DNA from: an uncultured Prevotella sp.
GTDB taxonomy: Bacteria; Bacteroidota; Bacteroidia; Bacteroidales; Bacteroidaceae
Assembly: GCA_934230115.1 (NCBI GenBank)
Contig: CAKQEI010000077.1
Coordinates: forward strand, 1 to 9,696
Direction of reading: 5' to 3'
DNA: 9,696 nucleotides
The position numbers and the translations under genes are program-made. Below, in pieces: positions 1 to 7,699 of this stretch. The stretch's first letter is position 1; each line of letters begins with the position of its first letter. The notes beneath the pieces were generated by a model that saw only the letters and a list, made by a program, of their open reading frames with translations, did not search any database and was not told where the DNA came from.

Positions 1-51
1 TAAATCGTTAGCAGTTACATTCTTTGAAATACTTAATTCGTTGATATTCAA

Positions 52-288
52 TCAATAAAAGATCCTGTTGTGACTCGCAACGTGGTAGGTTATATGCTTG
101 GTTATTCCTGCTGCCTCCATCCATTCTTTCAGCACCACTTCTACAGTTGTAGATGTGATTGTCAAGTTGTGGAAGATATTGTCTATGCCTTCTTCTCTTT
201 TAGGCATCCACTTCTTTGTTTCTTCCGACAAGGGGATGGTTACTTGCCAAATGCTTCCAGAAGCAATTTGATATGAAGCCGGCGGAAT
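52..288 (-). pseudogene. Tyrosine recombinase (integrase) remnant, C-terminal catalytic fragment
   Basis: Read on the minus strand, 288 down to the TGA at 52-54 gives 78 codons that resemble part of the catalytic domain of Bacteroidetes phage-type integrases. Visible pieces are VTIPLSEETKKWMPKR (the beta-hairpin and following region), DNIFHNL, a helix LKEWMEAAGITKH, and ITYHVASH, which corresponds to the box II HxxRH motif. The catalytic arginine of that motif is replaced by serine (codon AGT at 73-75, one change from CGT). The frame opens after an in-frame stop at 289-291, so the N-terminal domain and box I arginine are missing. It stops six codons after the box II motif, so the later His/Trp and the nucleophilic tyrosine are also absent. 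It cannot encode an active recombinase. It is most simply the scar of an integrated element that was lost or rearranged. The family assignment rests on motif recognition only. Confidence 0.72.
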
Positions 289-330
289 TTATGGAAGGCA
301 GTAAGATATAATAATAGATGTATTAAATAT

Positions 331-376
331 AAAAACTCGTGATGGATTCTTTAATGAATGTCATCACGAGTTTTTT
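331..376. terminator. Strong bidirectional intrinsic terminator with no obvious gene
   Basis: A perfect 14-bp inverted repeat, 331-344 (AAAAACTCGTGATG) and 362-375 (CATCACGAGTTTTT), encloses a 17-nt loop that can itself pair (ATTC with GAAT). The stem is flanked by an A-run on the left and a T-run on the right, so it would work as a Rho-independent terminator in both directions. No intact gene ends here on either strand: the integrase remnant on the minus strand lies downstream of it, and no plus-strand gene is visible upstream. At present it would insulate the promoter at 472-501 from read-through. Confidence 0.85.
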
Positions 377-471
377 GTTAAATATGCCTATTTTTAATAC
401 TGTGTACGTATAACAATTCGTAAGCAATTGCATGTTCTTGAAAAATAATGGAAATAAAAAGCTAAAAAAAG

Positions 472-501
472 TTGCAATAATCTATTTTTTTTATAATTTT
501 G
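472..501 (+). promoter_or_regulatory. Bacteroidetes-type promoter of the three-gene operon
   Basis: TTG at 472-474 and TAATTTTG at 494-501 are separated by 19 nt. This fits the sigma-ABfr (Bacteroidetes primary sigma factor) consensus TTTG/TTG, N19-21, TAnnTTTG. Transcription should start near 507-510, leaving an untranslated leader of about 40 nt before the ATG at 550. The sequence around it is strongly A/T-rich. Confidence 0.8.
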
Positions 502-549
502 CAAACGAAACATGAAGTTACACACGCTAACTTATTAAAACCTACATTT

Positions 550-3500
550 ATGAAGAAAAATTACATGTTAGGACTCGTGTTTGCAGGACTCACATCGCTG
601 CCGATGCAAGCACAAGTAAATCAGTTCCCTAAAGCATGGGGACAGCAGGCACCTAAGACGCAATTTGCGCTTAGTCAGAAACAGCTGAAGGCACCTTCGG
701 CTATCAACGACAAGGCGTTGGGTGTTACGGTGTATGCTGGTGAACGTATGGACGAGAGCAAAAAGCGTTCGTTGATTAAGTTTAAGGCGAATAACAACGA
801 CTACGGTAAGTTTGATCGTATACGCCACTATTACTTGTCGAATGAGGAGTATGACCAGAACTATGGTATCATGATGGGTGCCTCGGATGGCAAGGACTAT
901 TATGCTATCTTCGGTTATTCATTCACCTACGGCTACATGGGCTATAACTTCGCCAAAGTTGATATGCAGACTGGCGATACCACTGTTGTGCGTACATTCA
1001 CAGAGGATGAGCGTGGCAGATGGTACAACAATAATGAGGCCGTATATGACATGGCTTACGACGAGCATTCAAAGACTCTCTATGCTTTAGGCTATGGTTT
1101 TAAGGAAGTTGGTGAAGAAACCTACGGCTTCACAAGACTATATGCAGTGGATAAGGAGACTGGTGCTTGGGATCTTGTAACCGACTTTGATTGCATCTAC
1201 TATGAATTCTGCTTCGACTACGATGGCAATATGTATGCCACACGCCCGAAGGCAGCAAAAGACGGTGAAACTGTAGAGGGAACAGAACTTGTGAAGCTCG
1301 ACAGCGACTTCAATGAAGTTAGTGCCAAGGAAATCAAGTCAGAATGGGGCGAGAGCATTGTTATGTACCAATTTGGTGCAATATCAATGGACAACACCAC
1401 CAATACTCTTTACTGGATACCGGCAACCCAAAATGGCGCAACATCAATGTTCACAATTGACCAGGAGGCAGGTGTTTGCAGAAGTTGTAAAGGCTTCTAT
1501 CCCGGCAACTGGTTCACAGGTCTCTATATTCCTTATCTTACAGCCGACAACCGTGGAGCAGCAGCTCGTGTGGCAAGCATCGACGCTCAGGCTGATTTGA
1601 ATGGTGCTTTGGCTGACACCTTGAAGTGGGTTAACCCTACCAAGACATGGGGTGGAGCAGACCTTGATGCCTTGAAGGAAGTTAGAATTTATCGCAAGAA
1701 GGCTGGTGTGGCAACAACAGACTTTACTACTACAAGCGAACTTCTTTCAGCAGAGAATGCCGACCTTATCGCTACTGTGCCTGCCGACGGCAAGATGGGC
1801 GAGGCTATGCAGTATGTTGACGAGAAGCCTCTCGCTGGTATCAATACCTATTATGTAGTTCCTTCGCGTGTTGCAGGCGAGATTGGTGTTCCCGACAGTA
1901 TACGTTGCTATATGGGTGTTGACGTGCCAGGAGCTGTACCTTATGCTTATATCGAGAAGAAGGGCGAGGGTATGAAGATTACTTGGGAAAAGCCAGAAAA
2001 CGGTAAGAACAAAGGCTATATCAACCCAGACGAAGTAACTTACAAACTCACACGTATGCCTGACAACGTAGTCGTAGCTGACAATGTTGCAGGTACAGAG
2101 TATGAGGACTATACACTTGGTGAGCAGCAGAAGTACTACTACCTCATCCAGAGCAAGAACAGTGCTGGCGAGGGTGATGTGTATACAACAGACGGCGTGA
2201 TGGCAGGTACTGCGTTGAAGACTCCTATTGAGCTTAAGTTTGAGAGTCAGGACGATGCCTCACGCTGGAACCTCAATCTCTTCGGCAACACATTCAGCTT
2301 CTATTATGGTGGTTGGGAAGGCTGTCCTGCCGACTACAACTGTCTGTTCGGCTATACAGGCTACTATGACGATACTTCTACACTCATATCACCTCCTCTC
2401 AAGTTTGAGGCTGGCAAGAGCTACCGTATTGTCAGCAAGCTCTACAACAATCAGGAGAATCCGTTCAATGTTAAGGTGACAATCGGCAAGAAGAGCGACG
2501 ACATCACTGACGCTACAGTCATTCGCAACGATGAGGATTTAGAATATCCTGCATACACATTAACAGAATACGAGGATATGTTCACTGCTCCTGAGGATGG
2601 AACTTATTACTATGGCTTGACTGTTTCGAACAGCGACTATAATGTGTTCAGCTTCTTTGGCGTGAATATCGACTATGTTGCAGCCAACGACCTCAAGGCT
2701 TTCACAATGAGCGGTCTTATAGAGGCTGTGGCTGGCCAGGAGAACGAGTGTACTGTTAAGCTGCGCAACATTGGCTACAACGAGCAGAGCAAGTACTCCG
2801 TGAAGGTGTACTGTGTTGATGAGGACGAGAAGACTCTTGTAGGCGAGACTACCGATGTTCCTACCTTGAAGGCAGGCGAATCTGGCGAAGCTAAGGTTAA
2901 GTTCACTCCTACCAAGGAGGGCAAGTACAACTTCTATGCTGTAGTTGAGCTTGAGGGCGATAACGACACAAGCAACAACACCACTTCTGAGCTTACTCTC
3001 AATGTGCTTCCTGAAGGTTCTACTCCATGGAGCAACATCGTGACAAGTGGCAAGGACGAGAGTGTTGACACCTACGGACCGGTTATCTACTATTCTACAT
3101 ACGACCATACCGAGTCTATCTACTATCCGTCTGAAATCAATGGCAAGGATGGTGACATGATCACTCGTGTAGGCTATATGTATGATGCTAACAGCAACTT
3201 GGTTGACCGCACCGACGAGAGCAACGTGAAGATTTACATGGCTTCTGTTGACAAGGAGGACTTCAAGGATAACACAGCTATTGATCCTGAGGATCTCACT
3301 CTTGTTTACGACGGCACAATGTATCTTGAGCCGGGTCAGCGCAACTTGCTTGCATTCGACCTTGACACTCCGTTCAAGTACGACAGCTCTAAGAACCTTG
3401 CTGTAGTAATCGACCGTGAGGGTGCTGTTCCAAGCGACTATATGTTCTGCGCTCTGTTTGATATGTTCGGAGCCAATTGGAATACTGGAGTTTACCGCTC

Positions 3501-3828
3501 ATTCACATTCGCTGAGTCATTCCCATATGTTGAGGGAACTGGTAGTAGAGCTCCTGCTGCTCCTGTGATGTATCTCGCTATGCAGTCGGCTACTGGCATC
3601 AACACTACCAAGACTCTTGGTGGCACATTCAACTACGACAGCAACAGCGGTGTTATCTCATTCGCTGACGGCGTGAAGAGCGCGGCTGTTTACACTCTCG
3701 ACGGCAAGCTCGTCAAGAATGTTGCAGGCAAGGCTCAGAAGCTCAACCTCAGCAATGGCATCTATGTAGTGCGCGTGCAGACTGCCGATGGCAAGATGTC
3801 GAACGTGAAGCTCAGTGTTGCCAAGTAA
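550..3828 (+). CDS. Large adhesin-like secreted surface protein with T9SS type A sorting domain (1092 aa)
   Basis: This is a predicted exported, cell-surface-anchored protein with no catalytic motif that I recognise. Approximate layout from the ATG at 550: signal peptide 1-21 (ending PMQA before QVNQ); a region rich in Tyr and beta-strands at 85-335 that reads like a propeller (repeated blades such as KTLYALGYG, FTRLYAVDKETG, NTLYWIP); two fibronectin type III-like modules at about 340-455 (LKWVNP, VRIYRKK) and 458-555; a jelly-roll-like module at 558-712 (SRWNLN to LISPPLKF); a CARDB-like module at 713-820 (VKLRNIGYN, GDNDTSNN); a beta-sandwich module at 825-1010 (SIYYPSEI, VKIYMASVD) of the kind found in Porphyromonas gingivalis haemagglutinin/gingipain-type adhesin regions; and a C-terminal domain at 1014-1092 (AAVYTLDGKLVKN, LSNGIYVVRV) typical of T9SS type A sorting signals. 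The frame continues upstream to a TTG at 499, but that codon is inside the promoter -7 box, and the ATG puts the signal peptide first. A CRSC pair (C310, C313) lies at the end of the propeller-like region. It is first in a probable operon with the next two genes. Binding target unknown. Confidence 0.88.
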   Translation: MKKNYMLGLVFAGLTSLPMQAQVNQFPKAWGQQAPKTQFALSQKQLKAPSAINDKALGVTVYAGERMDESKKRSLIKFKANNNDYGKFDRIRHYYLSNEEYDQNYGIMMGASDGKDYYAIFGYSFTYGYMGYNFAKVDMQTGDTTVVRTFTEDERGRWYNNNEAVYDMAYDEHSKTLYALGYGFKEVGEETYGFTRLYAVDKETGAWDLVTDFDCIYYEFCFDYDGNMYATRPKAAKDGETVEGTELVKLDSDFNEVSAKEIKSEWGESIVMYQFGAISMDNTTNTLYWIPATQNGATSMFTIDQEAGVCRSCKGFYPGNWFTGLYIPYLTADNRGAAARVASIDAQADLNGALADTLKWVNPTKTWGGADLDALKEVRIYRKKAGVATTDFTTTSELLSAENADLIATVPADGKMGEAMQYVDEKPLAGINTYYVVPSRVAGEIGVPDSIRCYMGVDVPGAVPYAYIEKKGEGMKITWEKPENGKNKGYINPDEVTYKLTRMPDNVVVADNVAGTEYEDYTLGEQQKYYYLIQSKNSAGEGDVYTTDGVMAGTALKTPIELKFESQDDASRWNLNLFGNTFSFYYGGWEGCPADYNCLFGYTGYYDDTSTLISPPLKFEAGKSYRIVSKLYNNQENPFNVKVTIGKKSDDITDATVIRNDEDLEYPAYTLTEYEDMFTAPEDGTYYYGLTVSNSDYNVFSFFGVNIDYVAANDLKAFTMSGLIEAVAGQENECTVKLRNIGYNEQSKYSVKVYCVDEDEKTLVGETTDVPTLKAGESGEAKVKFTPTKEGKYNFYAVVELEGDNDTSNNTTSELTLNVLPEGSTPWSNIVTSGKDESVDTYGPVIYYSTYDHTESIYYPSEINGKDGDMITRVGYMYDANSNLVDRTDESNVKIYMASVDKEDFKDNTAIDPEDLTLVYDGTMYLEPGQRNLLAFDLDTPFKYDSSKNLAVVIDREGAVPSDYMFCALFDMFGANWNTGVYRSFTFAESFPYVEGTGSRAPAAPVMYLAMQSATGINTTKTLGGTFNYDSNSGVISFADGVKSAAVYTLDGKLVKNVAGKAQKLNLSNGIYVVRVQTADGKMSNVKLSVAK

Positions 3829-3865
3829 TTAGCAGCTATTGATAAATTCATACATAATTAGAAAA

Positions 3866-5746
3866 ATGAAAAATTTCAGAAATAAAGCATTTCTGTTATC
3901 ACTTGCAAGTCTCTCCCTTATGGGGGGAGACTTGTTTGCTCAAAGCGATAACGTGCGTTTGGGATATTGTACCACCGATTACAGTCGTGGTCTTATTGCC
4001 CAAGGACAAACAGGCACTCACACTTATCAGGCTGCAATCTGTCTTACGTCAGACATGCTCGACAAGTATGTGGGCGACAAGATCAAGTCGATTGAGTTTG
4101 CCATTAAGCCTTTGCGCGGAAAGTCGGCAACAGTATTTGTGTGTACCGATCTTGACAACATGAAGAATACCACAATCACAACTGGTACTACCACGGAGCA
4201 TCAGGAAGGTTGGAACAAGGTCAACCTGCGCAAGCCTGTCACCATAAAGAAAGGTATGGAACTCTACGTTGGTTACCAATTGCTCATTTGGGATGGTGAG
4301 GACTACGATTGCTTGCTCTTCGACAACAGTCCGTATGGATTGAAAGGCAAAAACTGGTATGGTATTGACGACAAATGGTACAGCAACATTTCTGGTATCG
4401 ACCATAACCTGTGTGTACGAGCCGTGGTTTCGGGTGATAATTTCCCCGAAAACGACATTACGCTCATACGTATCGACCCGGTTGATGGCAGCGACTACGT
4501 AACACAAAATTCGCCTAAAGATTTTTATGCCTATGTTCAGAATAATGGAAGCAAGCCAATTACGGCTATTTCTCTTTCCACATTGTCAAAGACTGCTTCT
4601 AACCAACAGACCGCAGATTTCTCCTACGACAATCTGAATATCCCAAATAATGAACCAACAAAATTGTTGTTCAGTAACGTCTCCATTCCTGTTGAAGGAA
4701 ACTTCACTACAACCTTCTCTATTAATAAGGTGAATGGCGAGTCGGATCCTTATCCTTCTGACAATGTTGCCGACCGTATAGGTTTCTCTATCAAGGAAGG
4801 CACAGAGCCTGTAAGCCGCAATGTACTCTTTGAGGAGTTTACTGCTGAAGGTTCTGAGGACAGTCCTGCTGCCGACGAGATGCACAATAAGGTGATTGAC
4901 GACAATGAGTTGGATTATGTAGTTTGGGTGAAACACCACCGCAACTTCCAGAAGATTAGTGATAAGTTTGTTATTCCTGAGGATGATGACTACAGCGAAT
5001 TGTATGGCACATCACGTCCGTTTGTTCCTGCCTCTTGCTTGGACAGACTCATTATCTCGAATATGGAGGATTCAGGTCCTGCCTATTTCATTCCTTATGA
5101 AGATCAGCTGGCAACATTCTTTGAGATTGCTAAGGAGCAACCATCATTCGTCACTCTTGATGTGAATCCTACGGTAAGTGAAGATGGCAAGACTCTCAAT
5201 GTAGAAGTCTCTGGACATGCAGGCACAAACGAAATGCCATTGCAGACCGACCTGCGCCTTACTACTTGGCTTGTTGAGGACTACATCGTAAGCAAAACAC
5301 AAAAGGGTGCTACAAACTATGTGCAGAATGGCGTGATACGCAAGGTGTTGTCGGGCAGTGCCTGGGGCGACAAGCTTGATATTTCAAACTATGATTTCAA
5401 CAAGAGCTTCTCTGTAGCTCTCGACCCTGAGTGGAAAGCCGAGAATATGCGTGTAGTGTCGTTTGTTGGCAATTACGACAGTAGTGCGTTCAAGCGTCAG
5501 GTCTACAACTCAGCACAGGCCAACTGCAATCTTTCTACCGGCATCAGCTCTGTAGGAGTAGGTGGTGGTCAGCCTTTCGCTGTGAGCGGAGGCAAGGTGT
5601 TTGTTAACAAGGGATTCTCTCTGCTCGATGTTTGCGACATTACCGGTCGCAAGGTGTCGGCAGATAATCTCAGCAATGGTCTGTATATCGTTCGCACAAC
5701 CGACGGTAAACAGGTTTATACTCAAAAAATATGCGTTAAACGATAA
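3866..5746 (+). CDS. Omp28-like secreted protein with thioredoxin-like domain lacking the CxxC cysteines (626 aa)
   Basis: Predicted exported protein and paralog of the next gene. Layout from the ATG at 3866: signal peptide 1-25 (ending DLFA before QSDN); N-terminal beta-sandwich module about 26-190 (IKSIEFAI, ATVFVCTDL, GWNKVNL); CARDB-like module about 193-310, ending NGESDPYPSDN; Omp28-type thioredoxin-like domain about 318-545; sorting domain about 560-626 (LLDVCDITGRKV, LSNGLYIVR). The family signature is present as LFEEFTAEG, but the CxxC that should follow is SEDS (S330, S333). The presumed cis-proline loop is kept (VPASCLDR, P388), as is a C-terminal family-like stretch (VEDYIVSKTQKG, GVIRKVLSGSAWG). 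It is therefore probably structural or ligand-binding, not a disulfide enzyme. The ATG was chosen because the nine codons upstream, from a TTG at 3839, only add a charged extension before the signal peptide. It lies 37 nt after gene 1 and 19 nt before gene 3, without a separate promoter or terminator. Surface location is inferred from the sorting domain; the exact ligand or partner is unknown. Confidence 0.88.
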   Translation: MKNFRNKAFLLSLASLSLMGGDLFAQSDNVRLGYCTTDYSRGLIAQGQTGTHTYQAAICLTSDMLDKYVGDKIKSIEFAIKPLRGKSATVFVCTDLDNMKNTTITTGTTTEHQEGWNKVNLRKPVTIKKGMELYVGYQLLIWDGEDYDCLLFDNSPYGLKGKNWYGIDDKWYSNISGIDHNLCVRAVVSGDNFPENDITLIRIDPVDGSDYVTQNSPKDFYAYVQNNGSKPITAISLSTLSKTASNQQTADFSYDNLNIPNNEPTKLLFSNVSIPVEGNFTTTFSINKVNGESDPYPSDNVADRIGFSIKEGTEPVSRNVLFEEFTAEGSEDSPAADEMHNKVIDDNELDYVVWVKHHRNFQKISDKFVIPEDDDYSELYGTSRPFVPASCLDRLIISNMEDSGPAYFIPYEDQLATFFEIAKEQPSFVTLDVNPTVSEDGKTLNVEVSGHAGTNEMPLQTDLRLTTWLVEDYIVSKTQKGATNYVQNGVIRKVLSGSAWGDKLDISNYDFNKSFSVALDPEWKAENMRVVSFVGNYDSSAFKRQVYNSAQANCNLSTGISSVGVGGGQPFAVSGGKVFVNKGFSLLDVCDITGRKVSADNLSNGLYIVRTTDGKQVYTQKICVKR

Positions 5747-5765
5747 TTTTATTTGATTGTTATCT

Positions 5766-7547
5766 ATGAGAAGAAGAAATATTATATCTGCAATCGCACT
5801 GGCTACATTGTTGTGTAGCCAGCCGGCTTTGGCAGCAAAGAACTGTTTCTGGGGCTATTGCAACAGTAAGGTGGCAGGCGAGTTTGGCTCACAAACGTCT
5901 GGCAAGGCGGCTATCTATATCCCTGCAGAGGTGGCTCAGCTATACAAGGGCTGCACAATCGGCAGTGTGAAGGTGGGTTTGGCTGCAAAGTCAAGTGTCA
6001 CAGTATTCATCACAAAGGACCTCAACGGCGAGCCTATAACAAAGAAGACGGCTGGCGAAATCTACAAGGGATGGAACGAGGTGAAGCTCAGCAGTGCCTA
6101 TGTCATCGATGGCGAGCCTTTCTATATAGCCTACAGTTATGAGGGCGAGAACAATTCGCTTGGAGTTTCTTCAATGTATTCGGAGAATGGCTGTTGGGCA
6201 GACCTTGGCGAGGGTTGGAAAAACTATGCCACCGAGGGTGCTTATCATGCTCCTGCCATTGCCTTGCAGGCAAAGATTACTGGCGACAACCTGCCTAAGG
6301 ACTTTTGGATTTATGGCAACAACAGTGTTACTCTTCAGAAGGGTAAGGAATGCCAGTTCAATTTCGGTATAAAGAATATGAGTCCGTATGTGGGACGCAA
6401 CTTCAAGGTGGGCTATTCTATTGATGGTGGCGAGGAAACAGTAGGCGACTTCTCTACCACGATGGGCGCAAACGTTGAGAAGGAGTTTTCGTTTGCCTAT
6501 GACGGATTCGACAAAGTAGGTGTGCACACCCTTAAATATCGCCTTATTGAAGTTGACGGCGAGAAGGATGCTTATCCTGGCAACGATGAGGCTGTGGTAA
6601 ATCTGAAGGTTGTAGACGAAGTGCCACTTCAGCGCGTCGTTGTAGAGGAAGGCACTGGCACATGGTGCGGCTATTGTCCTATGGGAATTGTTGGTCTTGA
6701 GAAAATGTACGAAAACTATTCCGACCAGTTCATTGGCATTGCAGTACACAAGAGCGACAATCTTTCTACTACTTCCTACGACGATCTCACGTTCAGCGGT
6801 TATCCTAAATGCTATGTCAACCGCGACTTGAAATATCCTATGCAGCCTTCGTATGAGGCTCTTGAGACTGTTCTTAAGACTGTTAAGGACGACACTCCTG
6901 ATGTGGCTGTGAATGTGGAAGCCAACTTTGTGGACGACAGCAAGAAGCAAATCAGCGCCAAGGCTCTCACCACATTCCTTGAGGCCCGCAATGGTATGGA
7001 CTATCGTGTGTCGTTTGTGTTGACCGAAAATGGTGTCACGGGATATACTCAGGCTAACAACTACTCAGGCTCTTCTACTCCAATGGGCGGATTTGAGAAT
7101 ATGGGCGGTTATGCAAGTATTGACATGGACCATGTGGCACGTATGAACTATAGCTACGATGGCGTGAAGGGTAGCATTCCTGCTTCAGCTGAGGAGGGCG
7201 AGACAACAACCTACGATGCTGTGCTTGATGTGCCTAACACAGTGCAGACTGCCGACAACCTGCAACTCATTGCTTTGGTGATTGATGGCAGCACGGGACT
7301 TATCAGTAATGCTGCCGAGGTGAAGGTGGGCAATCAGACTACTTCTGTGGTCGACTTGCAGAAGACTCTCGCGCCTGAGTTCAGTTTCGACGGTGACAGA
7401 ATCAATCTGAATGGATTTAAGGGTCAGGTGCGCATCTTCAATGCTAATGGCATGGAAGTGCCCAACCACGGTCTTACTCCGGGTCTTTATATCGTGAATG
7501 CAACTGATGCGGGCGATACCTACGTGAGAAAGATGCTGAAGAAATAA
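5766..7547 (+). CDS. Omp28-related secreted thioredoxin-like protein with intact CGYC motif and T9SS sorting domain (593 aa)
   Basis: Predicted exported protein of the Omp28-related family, named after a P. gingivalis outer membrane protein. Layout from the ATG at 5766: signal peptide 1-23 (ending PALA before AKNC); N-terminal beta-sandwich module about 24-172 (VTVFITKDL, GWNEVKL); CARDB-like module about 174-285, ending DGEKDAYPGND; thioredoxin-like domain about 288-525 with VVEEGTGTWCGYCPMG (C301, C304) and the presumed cis-proline loop SGYPKCYVNR (P347); a family-like segment FVLTENGVTGYTQ; and a sorting domain about 530-593 (VRIFNANGMEVPN, GLYIVNATD) ending in basic residues. The CxxC and cis-proline suggest thiol-disulfide chemistry on exported or surface proteins, but activity is inferred from motifs. 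A cysteine in the signal peptide (C17) lacks a small residue just before it, so a lipobox is unlikely. The start excludes three upstream codons from a TTG at 5757. Last gene of the operon, followed by a terminator at 7583-7644. Confidence 0.9.
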   Translation: MRRRNIISAIALATLLCSQPALAAKNCFWGYCNSKVAGEFGSQTSGKAAIYIPAEVAQLYKGCTIGSVKVGLAAKSSVTVFITKDLNGEPITKKTAGEIYKGWNEVKLSSAYVIDGEPFYIAYSYEGENNSLGVSSMYSENGCWADLGEGWKNYATEGAYHAPAIALQAKITGDNLPKDFWIYGNNSVTLQKGKECQFNFGIKNMSPYVGRNFKVGYSIDGGEETVGDFSTTMGANVEKEFSFAYDGFDKVGVHTLKYRLIEVDGEKDAYPGNDEAVVNLKVVDEVPLQRVVVEEGTGTWCGYCPMGIVGLEKMYENYSDQFIGIAVHKSDNLSTTSYDDLTFSGYPKCYVNRDLKYPMQPSYEALETVLKTVKDDTPDVAVNVEANFVDDSKKQISAKALTTFLEARNGMDYRVSFVLTENGVTGYTQANNYSGSSTPMGGFENMGGYASIDMDHVARMNYSYDGVKGSIPASAEEGETTTYDAVLDVPNTVQTADNLQLIALVIDGSTGLISNAAEVKVGNQTTSVVDLQKTLAPEFSFDGDRINLNGFKGQVRIFNANGMEVPNHGLTPGLYIVNATDAGDTYVRKMLKK

Positions 7548-7582
7548 TAAGAATATTCTGAAAACGGAAATAAGAGAATAAG

Positions 7583-7644
7583 TTAAAGCCATTACTTTTG
7601 CTGCTTGAATACCTGCAACAAATGTAATGGCTTTAATTTTTTTT
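7583..7644 (+). terminator. Intrinsic terminator of the three-gene operon
   Basis: A perfect 13-bp inverted repeat, TTAAAGCCATTAC at 7583-7595 and GTAATGGCTTTAA at 7624-7636, has a 28-nt loop and is followed by eight T residues at 7637-7644. It lies 35 nt after the stop codon of the third gene and points in the direction of that operon. Confidence 0.9.
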
Positions 7645-7657
7645 GCTAATCAATAAA

Positions 7658-7690
7658 ATCTATAGCTTCTTTATTTTCTTGAAGCTATAG
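7658..7690 (-). terminator. Intrinsic terminator of the convergent minus-strand gene
   Basis: The 10-bp arms CTATAGCTTC (7660-7669) and GAAGCTATAG (7681-7690) flank an 11-nt A/T-rich loop. Read on the minus strand, the stem is followed by ATTTTATTG, a U-rich tail, and it begins 9 nt past the stop codon of the gene at 7700-9241. The tail is weaker than that of the facing terminator. Confidence 0.8.
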
Positions 7691-7699
7691 AGATTTCCT

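Noticed and set aside
70..276. 68-codon open frame on the plus strand
   Set aside because: It is antisense to the integrase remnant, has no RBS-like or promoter context, and its Cys/Phe-rich product looks like an antisense translation.
2560..3108. 182-codon open frame on the minus strand inside gene 1
   Set aside because: Opposite the CARDB-like region of gene 1, with no promoter and no recognisable motif.
5766..5834. Possible lipoprotein signal in gene 3 because of a cysteine at residue 17
   Set aside because: The residues before it are TLL, not ending in Gly, Ala or Ser, and a good signal peptidase I site (ALA) follows at residue 23.
6171..6950. 259-codon open frame on the minus strand inside gene 3
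   Set aside because: It lies wholly opposite the Omp28-like domain, which has clear family motifs. The product shows no domain and begins without a promoter; long antisense frames arise easily from the codon bias here.
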